Shown here: positions 32,251 through 45,100 of the stretch, in pieces
Layout of the letters: the number at the start of each line of letters is the position of its first letter
Position numbering within the stretch: the first letter of the stretch is position 1
Assembly: GCA_963556145.1 (NCBI GenBank)
Contig: OY744465.1
Span: 5,580,001 to 5,644,000, forward strand
Source of the DNA: Hygrocybe punicea
Taxonomy: Eukaryota; Basidiomycota; Agaricomycetes; Agaricales; Hygrophoraceae
DNA length: 64,000 nt
Direction of reading: 5' to 3'
Program-made: the position numbers and the translations under genes
The notes under the pieces: model-generated
The model's input: the letters and a program-made list of their open reading frames with translations, nothing else
What the model was told of the DNA's origin: nothing
Database searches by the model: none

Positions 32251-32825
32251 GCGCTTCCTATCTCATTTCAGCCTTTCAAAAGGCGGCCTGTGTGATTAGT
32301 TGGTGATTTTATCAAATTTATTGAGAAGAATATAATCACTTTTCCCAAAGTAACAGCATATGTTAAATTCCAAAGTTCCCCTCCCTGGTTCCCTTCCCTA
32401 TACAGTTCCTGCCACCTCCCTACAGTCTCTCCTGCTCAGAGAAGAACACACTATGGCACCCACTCCTCTCACCATCATATTAACAGTGTTTTCAACTCAG
32501 ATTACAAATGGCCTTTGCTACCACTACTGTGACTGTGTTGAAATAATGTAAGTGCCATGCCTGAGCATTCCATATCTGTTGTCATTGATTCATTTCACTT
32601 CTGATTATTTATTGTTTCTTTTATAATTATATTTCCCTTTTGGAGTTCATCTACTTTCAATAGAACAAGCCTATACTTTCTCATAGTATACTATGATTCT
32701 CCTCCAGTGTATCACTGAGTCTACAACACAGTCTACACTGCTTGTGTAGCTCAGTCTAATACACTGCTTCAGCCTCACTGTCACCATCACCTTCACCAAG
32801 GGTAAGGGAGAGTGAGGCCTGACAG

Positions 32826-33105
32826 ATGTTTTTCAAGAAATGGCTATATCATTCCTAATGAAATGGCTGAAATTACAAGAATAGTTGAGCCAGCCAACAT
32901 TAGTTGATTGGATGAGCCTTTGCTCACTTATTTGACCAGCTTTGAATCAGCTACAATTTAAAGCTGATGTCAAATAAGTGAGCAAAGGCTGGTCCAATCA
33001 ACTAATGTTGGCAGAGGACCCTTTAGCTTGTCCTCTACATGCTCTAATATTCTTGTAATTCTAGTCATTTTATTAGGAATGATATAGCCATTTCTTGAAA
33101 AACAT
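32826..33105. mobile_element. 280-bp foldback element
   Basis: ATGTTTTTCAAGAAATGGC at 32826 is mirrored by the sequence ending at 33105. A second pair, CCAACATTAGTTGATTGG at about 32895 and CCAATCAACTAATGTTGG at about 32993, continues the stem. No coding content. A word close to GACTAATGTTGGCAGA also occurs alone at about 21040, perhaps a fragment of the same family. Confidence 0.85.
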
Positions 33106-33881
33106 TGGTAATAGCTGTGGAAACACAAGGGGCACTTACATATTAGCTCCAGATACACTCCCAGAACTCTCACCTTCCAACTTTTCCCCCTGCAACTACC
33201 ATTATGGCCCAGCCCTGGACAACAAGTGTGATGAGGACTGACCACCTCAACTGCTATTGGAGATGGCACCTTCACACCTAAAGTATGAGTGTTTTTCATC
33301 GTAAAGCTTGAATTCTGAAGGCATTTTCTGACAGCTAAATCTCAGAAAAATTATAATGTACTCCCAAACAGCTATTGTACAATAGTCTCTGCAAGACCCA
33401 AGCAATAGAAATTGTATTTGACCTAAAAGAAAGCAAAAACTTCATGATTTTGCTGAATTTGGTCATTTTCACTTTATTTTGCATCTAATACCGCTTATAT
33501 CACTTATTTCTTGCAGGAAGAATTGTAGAATAGCATACCAGGAGTATATCATAATTTTTCCAATATTTATTTATCAGAAAACACAATCACTAGAGGCTCA
33601 CTAGTGCAGATACCTGTGAATGTTTGGTTGTGTTACATTTGTTTGTCCTTAGTTATATTTTCAAACTCAGTTATATCATGGCTGGTGTCCAGCTATGCCA
33701 GGATATCATGATATTCAATCTAGACGACTGCAGGGTCTAAATGTACAGCGTTATGCTGAACCAAGTGTAGACAAGATAATAACCTCAGGCAAAGAAACAA
33801 TGTAATCTTCAACCTGCCGACGCATGGCAAGCCGAGGGTTCAGTCAGACTCTCGGTGTGTTGAATAACAGATGAATGATAG
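33106..33881. other. No gene seen
   Basis: AT-rich sequence without recognisable coding frames or large repeats. Confidence 0.6.
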
Positions 33882-34436
33882 TTACCTTAGGCTGAGAGCT
33901 GAGCGCTGAGCGATGGGCGGCACTGGAAATACGGGCTCGATACTGATGTCTGTTGAGGAAAAAATAATAAATAAATAAATAAATAAATAAAATAAAATAA
34001 AATTGAATTGGATAAAATCAGTATCTATGTACATCAGTAAATGAAAATTGATAGTCAACTTCTCAGCAAGGCTTATTGGGTCTCTTTGAGTCCCTACCAT
34101 TGCAGACACTCTTGCCACAATCCCTACATGATTCCTTTCCATATTCTTTGCATGTTTGCATCTTCCTTTTTTGGGATTTGGCTGTGCTGGGATAGGAAGG
34201 GAAGCCAAATCTCTGCTTGTGTGATAGGGAGTTGAGTTGGCTGTGAATTTGTTGGGAGACAGACATGGCTTGGTGTTGTGGCAACACTGAGTGAGACTAT
34301 CAGCAGAAATTTCCAGAAGTCCTTTTCCAACAACATGCTGTCTGAGTGGTTGCTGTGGGGCATTTGGAACCTCCAGAACATGATGTGGATCAAGAATTGC
34401 AGTGTGAAGTGATGCATGAGCATCTGAGGATGTCAA
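33882..34436 (-). pseudogene. Transposon ORF relic with Cys-rich tail
   Basis: The minus strand reads SLTQCCHNTKPCLSPNKF and PAQPNPKKGRCK in one frame. The neighbouring frame continues CKEYGKESCRDCGKSVCNGR and ends at a Cys. Together these look like the zinc-binding C-terminal tail of a transposase, with a frameshift between. An (ATAA)n microsatellite at 33966-34005 follows. I cannot assign the superfamily. Confidence 0.4.
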
Positions 34437-35135
34437 GATGGAATCTGAGGGATTGTCAAATATTAATGCTTGTCTTCCACTCTCTATAGTAGGTGTTGAG
34501 TTGTTCTGTCAGCTGATAGGCAGTGTCAGTATCATACAATGAGGTCATGAATGCAAAAATGCAGACACACCTTATATGATATATGCTGATTCATATCTGC
34601 ATGAAATTTCATACCCATACTGCTTCACTCCAGTTTGGCTGGGCAGTGGAGTTGAAGGTGAGATTGGTGAACATCAGCTGACAAAACAGTGCCTGCTCCT
34701 CCAGATTGTGAACAGGCAGGATTGCTTTTCAAGTTCCTTGTAATTTGGCAAGGAAATGGTGAGGTTGCTTGGCATCTATGTAGTCAACATGCCACATTGT
34801 AAAAGCTGATGAGCAAGCTGTAGTATATTGACTTTGACATAAGGGCGGCTTCATATTTCATATTTTAAAAATATCTAATGTTTTCTCTAGGTCCTATACT
34901 ACTTCAAAGAGATTAGACTACATCTCTGCTCAAGAAAAATCAAATACCAAAACTTAGTATTCTGCTTGAAGTAATTCACAGTGCTGGCAAGGCAGGATAC
35001 AGAATTTAGAATACAGTAGCACAACTGGAAGGTAAAGAAGAGTCATAAATGGTTAATTTTGGGATGGGTAAGTTAAAAAAGCATATTTTGGTATGGCATT
35101 TTTCTCCAAATGACCAGAAACTTCATTTTTCTTCA
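34437..35135. other. No gene seen
   Basis: AT-rich intergenic DNA; no frame longer than chance with recognisable content. Confidence 0.6.
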
Positions 35136-35724
35136 TTACAGCCGATTCGGAAATGGATGACCAAATCAACTTTTTTTTTTTTTTGTAACTTTTTTTTTTT
35201 TGAGACCGGCAACCACTGGGCCAGCTGTATTACCATAACCGTCCATGTCATGTGACACCAAGAGAATTGCTGAAATCACATAGAAATTCAAGTTATAAAT
35301 TCATTGAGGGACATATGAGAAATGTGAAGCCTATGAAAATTGGAATGTGGCTAGGTGAAGGGCTAAATAAGTTTAAATTACTTTTTGGTGGTGTATTCAA
35401 GGATGACATGGATTTTTGGTGTCCAAAACATGACTTGTGGCCTGAAATTGGCACCAAAAATATTTATTACAACACAAAAAATAATTTAAACTTATTTAGC
35501 CCTTCACCTAGCCACATTCCAATTTTCATAGGCTTCACATTTCTCATATGTCCCTCAATGAATTTATAACTTGAATTTCTATGTGATTTCAGCAATTCTC
35601 TTGGTGTCACATGACATGGACGGTTATGGTAATACAGCTGGCCCAGTGGTTGCCGGTCTCAAAAAAAAAAGTTACAAAAAAAAAAAAAAGTTGATTTGGT
35701 CATCCATTTCTGAATCGGCTGTAA
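35136..35724. mobile_element. 589-bp foldback element
   Basis: TTACAGCCGATTCGGAAATG at 35136 is mirrored by CATTTCTGAATCGGCTGTAA ending at 35724. The arms pair over about 240 bases with few differences, including T11-12 runs on the left against A10-14 runs on the right. The central about 90 bp is unpaired. No coding capacity; the mirrored frames (GNVKPMKIGMWLGEGL-like) are not genes. Confidence 0.9.
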
Positions 35725-36134
35725 ATAAAGTACTGAAAACTTGTTGTATACTTAAAATCAGACATTTTACAACACTTGGCTAAGGAATAAGTAGAATAAC
35801 AATTTACAAGGCTCTAGTGCCAAAGAAAGTGCAGATTTAAATAAATCTATTAATATTGACTCTATTTCTGCCTAAAAAGCCTTGACATTGCAGTGTCATT
35901 TGTAGTGTAACATGCCAACAGCATCTGACAATTTCTCTGGCATTTATTTAGTTGGGCATTGCAGCAAAACAATGAAAACAATGCCTGCATCACCAAAAGC
36001 AGCACCTGAGTTGCTTAGTCATCGCTTAGTCAGTATCAGTATCACATCAGTATCGAGCCGAAATACGAGGCAAGAAAACAACAACTCATTCTCCTGCACG
36101 TCACGTGCTTACATCGTCAAAAACCTTGAAAAAA

Positions 36135-37576
36135 ATGGTATGCAGAAAATGCGAATATATTTCCCCATTTATTGAATCGTCCTTCACAGAGACCCATTCT
36201 TTTGCAAGGTCACACCTTGTGCGTGTAACCGATCGCTTAGCTGACCTCCCTATAGGTCACCAGCGGCCATTGACCCAGATAAAATTCAACGCCGAGGGCG
36301 ACCTGCTTTTCACTTGCTCGAAAGACTATGTTATCAACGTCTGGTTCTCCCATAACGGCGAACGCGTTGGCACGTATGATGGAAATAATGGAACAGTGTG
36401 GACCGTTGACGTAGATTGTAAAGTGCCCACACCTTGCCCCCCCTTTTCTTTTGCGTGTTGACTCATTTCTTCTGGGGTTGCCCTGGACACGCTTGCAGCT
36501 GAATCAAGATTCATGGTTTCTGGAGCCGCGGATAACACCCTGCGGTTATGGTCTGTTCAGACTGGAAAGTGCTTGTACAAATGGGAGTTCCCCACTGCGG
36601 TCAAACGAGTAACGTTTAGCCCAGACGATTCGCAGGTTGTGTGTATCACCGAGCAGCGGATGGGATACCAATGTGCCATTCGAGTCTTTGACATCAACCG
36701 GGAAGGAGATGGGTCAAATCGTGAGTGTACAATCATGTTTAATTCTTTCATATTTTCATAAAGGTTTCCTAACCCCCCCTCTAGAATCCGAGGAGCCAAC
36801 GGACATGTTCACCCCTATCGGATCAAAAGCGACTGTGTGCGCATTCACTTATATGCCGGGTGTTATCGTCACCGGTCACGAATCAGGCAAAGTCGCGCTG
36901 TTCGACGTCAAAACCGGGGATGAGATACTGAACAACGAGCGTGCCCATATGGACGTCATCACCGATCTTCAGCTCAGCCGTGATCGCACGTATTTTATCA
37001 CGAGCAGCAAGGACAAGACTGCACGGGTATGTCTCATCTATCTGTTGTGTTCGTGTTTTTTTTTTTTTTTTGAATGCATGTATCTAGCTGCACGAGACCA
37101 AGACTCTTACTGTGCTGAAAACGTACTCGACCGAGACACCGCTGAATAGTGCGGCTCTAGCGCCGAATAGGCCGTATGTGAGTTCCTTCTTTTCTTATCA
37201 GTTTAGCATCGGTTACTGACTTGATTGGATCCACCTCCAAATGGCAGGCATTACTGGCAGGTGGCCAAGCGGCTATGGATGTCACGACGACTTCGCGGCG
37301 CCAGGGAAAATTCGAAACACGATTCTGGCATAAAGTATTAGAAGAGGAAGTAGGCAGGGTAAAGGGCCACTTTGGTCCCATCAACACGTGAGTCAAGCTC
37401 AATCATCGTCTATCCGCGTCGAGCAGTCGCCTCACCCTCCCCACCTCAGAATTGCTGTTCACCCAGCAGGCACGGGCTACGCCTCGGGAGGAGAGGATGG
37501 ATATGTTCGTGTGCACCATTTCGACGACAATTATTTCAGAGCAAAGGTGTACGGTGATCTTGAAATAGAGGATTGA
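36135..37576 (+). CDS. TIF34: Eukaryotic translation initiation factor 3 subunit I (334 aa)
   Basis: WD40 beta-propeller subunit of eIF3, which loads mRNA on the 40S ribosome in the cytoplasm. The model is join(36135..36137, 36190..36208, 36256..36417, 36499..36720, 36785..37026, 37088..37177, 37248..37387, 37450..37576). All introns are GT-AG, 47-81 nt, phases match, and 334 residues is the usual length. Exon 1 is only the ATG and exon 2 only 19 nt, together giving MRPILLQGH. Family signatures: [118 protein letters not shown]. All appear intact. It is the best-supported host gene here. Confidence 0.97.
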
Positions 37577-38390
37577 CATGTTGTTTCAAGGTTTGTAATT
37601 TTGTGCAGGTAGTACGAGGGATTATTACTAGTCACTGGCTGTACTCAAGTTCCTGACGCACATAACTCACACAGGCGGCTTCACAATTCCCGAGCTTATT
37701 TTGTAATACACGATGGACGAGTCATCGGAAGTGATGGCAAGATATACCTCTGATGGATTTGAAAGTGATGCGAATGCCCTTTGAACCCTGAGAGAAAACG
37801 GAGCACCGTTCAAAAATAAAAAATAAAATGGAATAAAAGCGCATACGCACCACGAAAACGACAAGGTCTCAGTAAGGGAACAGGGTAAAACATGTAAGAG
37901 GGATTCCTAGGTTAATAAAGTGAGAAAATAAAAAAATAAAAAAACAAACACTCCCACCTTGCCCGGTCTCATTCCCTTGATCGCACCCATGGAACAGTCT
38001 TGAATATCCACCACTTGAATGTCATTCCACTCTTGTGCTGCACGTCAAAAATAAATATAGAAGAAGATGATCAGTTTGTCGAGTTTTAACGAAAAGCGAA
38101 AAGCCGCTTTGGCTAATATAGTACCAAACTTCAAGTCATTGTACACTTGGAACAGAGATCCTGCTGCGCGGGGGTATTTAAGAAGGATTGGTGAGAGTGT
38201 TGTATACTGCAATCTGATGAGTGAGAGAGAGCGCAGGGCGTCTCTGCGGTGATGATGGACTTGCCGATGGGTGAGTTTCCATGAAATCCACGCCACGTGA
38301 CTTATAATAATTTTTTAGGGGGTATTTCACGCATCCGTCGCCACTCATCGTCACGTCGTCGTCATTTGGGTCATGTATCTCCTCGCTCCC
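37577..38390. other. Intergenic, no gene seen
   Basis: Holds the eIF3i 3' region and AT-rich stretches (near 37820 and 37920). A short plus-strand frame at 38067-38252 has no recognisable features. Confidence 0.6.
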
Positions 38391-38397
38391 TATATAT
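38391..38397 (+). promoter_or_regulatory. TATA box of the 38449 gene
   Basis: TATATAT lies 58 bases before the ATG at 38449, preceded by a GC-rich stretch. Position and sequence fit a TATA element of a well-expressed gene. Confidence 0.55.
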
Positions 38398-38448
38398 GGA
38401 CTGCTTTATTCACTGCTTACTACCACTCGCCTTCAAATCGTAACCAGC

Positions 38449-39182
38449 ATGTCATATGAACAAACCCGCGACAGCGCCCAACAAGGCCAGTTTGATAACA
38501 CCACCGCCCCTGGTGTGGGTATGACCGGTTCGCGCTGCTTCCGTCCTTAGAAGTTTTACCCACCTTGCTGACAGTTCTCTAGGTTCCGGAAACTATGGTG
38601 ATAATAGCGACACGACCGGTTTGTATCATGATTACCCCTCCACCCATATAACTCGCCACAAAAAGAAGCTTATTCAATAATACAGGAACTACGTATGACA
38701 CTACCGGCACACGCTACGGACAGTCAGAGACGTTCGACGACACCCTACGCCAAGGTCAGACTAGGAGCGATCCGTCTTTCGGTGACTCAGGCACCACCGG
38801 ATACGGAGGCACGAGCGCCGGCATGCGCAGCTCCTCGCTCGACGACGACGACAGTGGCAACAGGGGTTTCGATACTAGAACTGGAGGCTATCCGCCTGGC
38901 AGAGGCGCCGGTACCGGCACCACCACTCAACCCACCATGGGCGATAAAGTCAAAGGTAAACGACTTCGCTTTTCCCTTCTTTTTTTTGTGGGCTTTCAGG
39001 CTAATAAATTGCGTAATGTAGGCCAAATGGAGAAGATGGCCGGCAAGGTAATGGATGATTCGGGAATGATGGAGAGGGGACAGGAAAGGAAGGTATGCAA
39101 TATTATCTTTTCTTTCGGCAGCTCGTTTGTCGTTTACGTGCAACATTTCCAGACAGGGACTGGTCCCGGCTCTACCTACTAG
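38449..39182 (+). CDS. CsbD-like hydrophilic stress-type protein (158 aa)
   Basis: The model is join(38449..38518, 38583..38618, 38686..38955, 39022..39092, 39153..39182). All introns are GT-AG and the phase is kept, giving 158 residues. The N-terminal two thirds is low-complexity and hydrophilic (Gly, Thr, Ser, Asp, Gln; for example DSAQQGQFDNTTAPG, TTYDTTGTRYGQSET). The C-terminal motif MGDKVKGQMEKMAGKVMDD followed by ERGQERKTG resembles the CsbD-type / general-stress motif found in fungi, with regularly spaced Lys-Gly and Lys-Met. No signal peptide or membrane segment. A desiccation- or stress-linked role is inferred from the composition only. Confidence 0.85.
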
Positions 39183-39471
39183 GCGTCAGTTGAAAATGGT
39201 TCCCCAATGTCCGTGTACTGTATTTGTATTCTATACGACAATTGACAGCAATGTAACAAATGTCTTCAAGTTGCTTTAATCCAGGGGAGCATTACCCAGT
39301 ACGGTGCTCCACCAGGCACTTTCCTAATGAAACTGACGTCAGATGAATTGGACTCCATAGGCCACTGAGCAGTGCTCCATAGTGGAGCTGGCCCACCCTA
39401 GAAGGCATAAATGGCGCAGCTCCCATGAGATCAACGCCAATATCGAAAGGCAAACGAACCATTACCCTCCG

Positions 39472-39802
39472 ATGCCGTTTTTTAATCGTGCAAATACCCT
39501 AAGCCGTCTCCGGCATCACCTCCGCAGAGACAAACAACGTAAAGGTGAGCCTGGTCCCGCTTGGTTGGTTGCAGGTCTCATCCATTCTTTTATCAAGGTC
39601 TACAGACCTTGAAGAAACGCAGACAAAGAGGCATTCGCAACTTGAAACATAAGGTAAGGCCCCGTTGAACTCTCCTCAATGGCTTTTGGGGTTATTTAAC
39701 ACAAGTCATCGACAGGGCGGTCCATGGGGCTCCCTAGTCACGAAGGTCAAGCATCTGTTCAGCAAGCATTCCATTCGCTCCAGGAGAGGCTTGAGAGGTT
39801 GA
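39472..39802 (+). CDS. Small strongly basic protein (71 aa)
   Basis: The model is join(39472..39544, 39598..39653, 39716..39802). Introns of 53 and 62 nt (GTGAGC...AAG and GTAAGG...CAG) join in phase into a 71-residue protein. It is Arg/Lys-rich throughout: FNRANTLSRLRHHLRRDKQ, LKKRRQRGIRNLKHK, WGSLVTKVKHLFSKHS, RSRRGLRG. It has no Cys and no membrane segment. A TATA-like ATAAAT lies at 39408. Three exons that fit in phase over so short a gene support a real protein; the function is unknown. It is 290 bp downstream of the CsbD-like gene on the same strand. Confidence 0.65.
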
Positions 39803-42190
39803 AGCTTGAGTAGCAAGCCATGACTGCCAGTACGTCTACGTTGCTTGCTGGTATTGTTTAGTACACCCTAGGAGTCTTGTGCATTACTGCCCCCCCCCCC
39901 CCCAAGTTCATTGTAATAAGATGAGGGGATTGTCGCATTCTCTCTCCTAACAATGATGGTAGTCTGGGCTTACTGTCAGAGTACTATGGGGAAGAGGACA
40001 TGAAATATGCGGTCGGCTTACACCACAAACAAGGGTCATTTGCCAGAAAAGGTTTGATATCCTGTCGAAAGAAACCGTGAACTTTTTGTTTCGCCAGATC
40101 TGCCTGGCGTGGAGCACGAAGTTTGGGGATCAAACCATAAGATTGGTTGCTCGGAATCAAAGACCGTCAATAGATCAAATGGAATAGGTTTACGCACTAG
40201 TATGGAGAAGGACGAGCCGATGATACATCGTACGACGATTTTTCCAGAGTGGACGTGACAAAAACCTCCGCAAGATCTGAGATATCCCCCAACAGATGCT
40301 AGGAATAGTTGTTGGAGACTCTTCGGTCGGTTTAGGGCACCACAGAGGGTGATGTAGATTAGAGAGAGAGAGTCATGAAAAGTAAGACAGTATATGTCGG
40401 ACAAGCCTAACAGAGAGCTCACTATCCCAACAGAGACTGACGACAACCCCCAACTCGATGGCTATAGCAGCAGTAGTGATGTCCGCATCACTCTCGCCTG
40501 AGTTCCTTGCACCTTCCGACTGTGCGCAGGCAGTGCTCGTCACTAGTAGAAGTTCTAAATGTCTTGGTCACGAATTTCGTGAAACCGACGGAGGAAATAA
40601 AATTTCACGGGATGGTTCCCGCGGCTGAGAACCCCGACATTGTCGATAGAAACGTTCGAGGTGACCGTGACAGGCGGATTGAGAGTGTCCGAACCCAAGT
40701 ATCTCAATTTTTGTCATTTATTAAGCAATCAAAGACATTTAAGGAAGATGAGCACACCGTTTCAATATCCCACCGACGGCGCTCGAGAAGGTAGCATGCC
40801 CAGAGATGTAGTCGCCCATCAAGAGTTCCCAGAGCTTGGCCGCCTGTAGATTGCCCTGCCTTGTGTGCGTCCCTCGCCTTCTTCCCCAGAGTCTGAGCAT
40901 CCCGATAGTAGTGGCGACACAAAGCGAGCGCTGAACAACGAGGTTCTGCGTATTCGAATATCCAGTCCTGGTTTATTTTGTGCATTACCCACATGTGTTG
41001 ATGCGCTCGTCAAGTGAGAGTGTGAGGCGTTTGGTTTGAGGATGGCGTGCAACAATGGAATCTCCATCCGTTTTTTGAGATGGCCCTGGTGTCAGGTAGG
41101 TTGCAATACTTGCATTTGCGGTTGATTTTGTACATTTCGTTAAGCCTGGAGTGTCGGGTGACGAGGTTCGGTGGTATCGATGGGCTAATCGTGACGCCAC
41201 GACCGGAGAGGAGGAAATGCTCTACAAGAATAGAACGCAGAAAAAAGTGCACCTGTGATTGCACGTCCTGATCGATATTCGAAGGACACCAATGTGTTGC
41301 TTGCGTATTCCTGGAAGGAACGTATGATTCAACATTCATCGGGACGCATGCAGTTGTATAGGCTACAGAGCGGCTGGTGACAGGATTACTTGGGCGTTCA
41401 AACAATACACGACATAGTTGGGACTGAGACACTCCGCCCAGAAGTCTGAGCACCGAAAGGATAGTAATGAGATGCTCTACCATGATAAGCTTCCAGTGAA
41501 AATATGGCGAGAAGCGACATGCCGAGGGCTCTATCGTCAGTGGAGGCTGTCGTGAGGTATCTATACAGTTTAGAGGGACGGGGCTGTGACAGGTTCCTGA
41601 AAGATTGCACGAACGTGGAGGTGCAGTGTGGCGGATACCTCAAAGTCACCAGTTCTGGACGACAGCAGGTTGACTGCCCAGCAGTTCTGGCTTTGAAAGT
41701 GCCTGGCAGGTTCTGTTTCAACTTGCCATCATCGGATGGGCGGTTTGCCTTGGAATTGTCTTTTCGGTTAAGGAAACCACGCCGCATGATCGAGTCTACC
41801 AGGATGGTGCGAGGGTAGTGGCAATTGGTTGCTTTTCTGGTCACGGTCGCCCAATGGTTAGAGTGGACTCTACCGATGCGATGTTAGGATTACTGGCCAT
41901 GGTAATTCGCTGAAATGAGACTGGCAACAAAGTTCCAAACACAGCCGTATGAAGAACGTTAACAGAATCCAAGACCTATCGTCTTCAAGTTGTGAGCACG
42001 TGAGCTGAAGGCTTAATTTTGTGAGCCGTAAGATTCCAGGGCTCGTCACGATCCTGAGTCTGACAGAACAAATTCACACTTCCTGGCATGTTTAGTGCTT
42101 CTCGAGGACTTGATTTGAAACATTACAACAAGATGGTAAGCACCTATGTACATCATCGTACTCTAGTCATGAATAACTGGTTTTATAAAT
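39803..42190. other. No confident gene; several unrecognised short frames
   Basis: A 14-base C run is at 39890-39903. Minus-strand frames at 40036-40446, 40704-40994, 41010-41483 and 41398-41844, and a plus frame at 41504-41818, have no motif I can name. One minus-strand segment reads MYKINRKCKYCNLPDTR...WRFHCC (about 41055-41135), with CxxC and CC pairs that might bind zinc. The region may hold a degraded gene or the 3' part of a gene in the next locus. Confidence 0.4.
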
Positions 42191-45100
42191 TCAAGGATGC
42201 CACGCTTGTCTCTCCTTTCCTCGGTTGATCGTAAATCTTATTCCACCTGCAGCATAAATCACTGAGAGGTGATCATAGCGGATTGACCGACAATGACACT
42301 CACCGACTATTGTTGGGAGATTCACCCTGGGTGCGAAGGAGGTACTATTTTGTAACAAAGAAGGAATTGACAGGCTCGAGTTGGGATATTGAGACTTCTT
42401 AACGGGAAGTCCAGCTGAAATTCGAAGAGGAGTTACCCACGACCCTTGAAGGCCCCTTGCGATAGAAGAGTCTGTGCACAGTGATATATTGAAATCCGGT
42501 GCACCACCCGGGAACACCTCTGCGCTCTCCTTTTCATGTGTCGAAATGGGAACACCAGCTGGAGATGTTTCTCCCTGACCCAATGCGTGACCAGATTCAG
42601 GGCCGGAGCACAAAGTCAGAGAACAATCCGAATTCGTGTGGGAGACAATCGATGAGGAGCGTTTGATTTCACGCCCATGAAATCTGCTCTGGGGACGAGA
42701 ACGTTCACTGAGGGGAAACTCAGGCCTTGACGCGATTGTCAGACAGGCTGGCGGCGCCGGCGGGTTTCTCAACATGCTCACGCGTTCAGAGTCACCCCAA
42801 GATCCTGTAACAAGGCGCAGTGAAGCTCCAGGATCGCCAAGCGGCGGAAAGAGATTGGCGGTGATAGGTTCCCTTGGCAAGGGCATCGCAGATAAATTGA
42901 GGGGGGATGCAGGTGCAAAAGTTGATTCTGCATAGCTTGCGGCTGCTGAAGATACGACGAAACTGTTCTTTCTCTCCATGACATGTTCGTGCACCGATCT
43001 CCATGTCTTCGAATGACCACAATTCTCCATCCAGTGCCGAGCGAGTTCCCCGACAAGAGTGTGCCGTCCCGCTGTTGAGAGAAAATTTCGGTTAGTGACT
43101 ATCACCATTCCACGTCGGCACCTCGTCAACATTCTATGTGTCAGTAGGCATCAATACAAGCAGCATCCACGAGACGCCGAAACTCTTACACATTCAACCT
43201 ATTTTGAGAATTCAAAAACCCAGGCTGAGTCGTGCGCGTCGTTGAAATGAGGATAAAGTCATCTTCATGCCCTGAAAGCAATTGTATCAGTGAGAACAGG
43301 GGCGCAGAGTGTAATGCCTCAAAACACCTTGGAAGCTATCAATATTGAATACACGTTCCCAGGGCAGCTTCTCACTCTTCAACGCGTTTTCGATCACGCT
43401 CCTCTGAGCATCATAGGGCGTGATGACGCAGAAGTTCTTGTTTTCATAGTATGACCTGACAAGGGCAACGATGGTTCGAGCTTCCTGAATATTCTGATAC
43501 TCCTATCAACAATCGGGAAGCGATATCAAAAAGAAATCTGTACCTTCCAACTGGTTCCTTGCCTTTCCTCCATGCCCTGTGAGACGTCAATTAACGTAAC
43601 ACATGATGAATCCTGGTTTTCGTGCTGAGAGCGAAGCCGCCCACAGTAAACTCTGTGTGAGATAAAGTCCCCAATCAACACCGGCATGCGATCTGTAGAC
43701 TGTCAGAGGGTATCCAGTCTGGTAAATGTGATCAGACCAACATTGAACGTCCAAAAAATGTGCCTTGTGTTTAAGATGTGCAATGTCAAATATGCACTGT
43801 AAGGACTTGACGTGGTCCTTTCCAAACGGCGGCACTTAGGGACAGATGTTAACATAAGCGGGCAGAAATTCGAACCATCGTAAGTAGGTACGCACACTGC
43901 TCCGGATCTCCAAAAAAGGCCACTTTACTGAGATCCTTGAATTTATCGAATAGATGCTATTAATTAGAGAATCCAAACTATTAATATCGGAAGGTAAGGA
44001 AGCTATTGAAACTAACCATAAACTCTCCAACGTTGAGCTGAGAAGCTTCGTCCATAACGAGTTTAGAAACAGGAATTAAATCGAACAATCCCGATTCCTC
44101 TAACCTCGGATTCGACAACATGCTCAAGGTGCAGAGGATAACCTTCGACGAGCCAATTATTTCTTTCGTGGCGGTTATATCCCTTGGTATATGATCGGAG
44201 CGCAAAATCCTGTCCCGTGTTTTGAGAGAATAGATGTGCTCGTGCCTAAATGTTCCTCAGCCTCTGCACTCTACAAGCGCTATAACTATGTCACATACCA
44301 CTCATAGTAGAAGTCCTTCGAAACTATGATCTTGAACTTGATACCACGTTTGGTTAGGCTTTCCGCTAGGTTTTTCGTTGCAACGTTGGACTGTGCCACG
44401 ACCCATACGGAGGCTTGCATCCGCTCCCAAATATGTACTGCCGCAGCGATGGTGGTGGTTTTACCGGTTCCCGGTGCACCTGTTAGAGTGTAAGCCAGAA
44501 AGCCAAATGGAAGAAACAACAGCAGCAATCGCGTCTAACCATGGANNNNNNNNNNNNNNNNNNNNNNNNNNNNNNNNNNNNNNNNNNNNNNNNNNNNNNN
44601 NNNNNNNNNNNNNNNNNNNNNNNNNNNNNNNNNNNNNNNNNNNNNATTATGTACGCATAATCGAAAGGCGTGGCGAACCTGTTTACCAGGTCTGACTCGA
44701 TTTTTGAACCGAGCATTGCGAAGGTTTGCCTCGCCCTTCTTATGTAGGGCGATACTTTCAAACTCGTTTTCCATTTTCTTTGGCTGGGCCATTCGCAGCA
44801 TCTCAAACTCGCCCATGAGCCTTGATACGCAAACGAGCTCCTAGGTTTCCTATTAGGTAGAGCTGACAAGAACTCATGAGGGCGTACCTTCGCTGTCAAC
44901 CATCTAGTATTGACAGGTGGAGATTTCTCCACCTTATCAAGACACGATTCAGCAACACTGAAGAGATATGCCATCAGAGTCCAGGAAGATATCGAAAAGG
45001 AAATAACAACCATGCAGATATCCATACGCGAAGGCAAAGCTCTTGCCACTCCCCCAGAATTTCCCAAAGTTTATCAACTTGGTTCAACATGACTTCTTGG

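Larger units (their letters stand above)
21122..32300 (+). mobile_element. DIRS-like tyrosine-recombinase retrotransposon, degraded, interrupted by a Ty3/Gypsy element
   Basis: The order is Gag (21548-21827 and 28422-29298), reverse transcriptase plus RNase H (29396-31112), then tyrosine recombinase (about 31109-32093). RT-RH-YR with no DDE integrase is the DIRS arrangement. The 6.6-kb Ty3/Gypsy insertion splits Gag. The ends are uncertain. A word GGCTAATCACACGGCCGTGCCC at 21123 is partly mirrored by GGCCTGTGTGATTAG at 32285-32299 and GGGCACGGTC at 32241-32250, which may be the inverted termini. Internal stops and frame breaks make it inactive. The Gag fragments at 0.9-1.4 and 9.6-10.3 kb belong to the same family. 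Confidence 0.85.
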
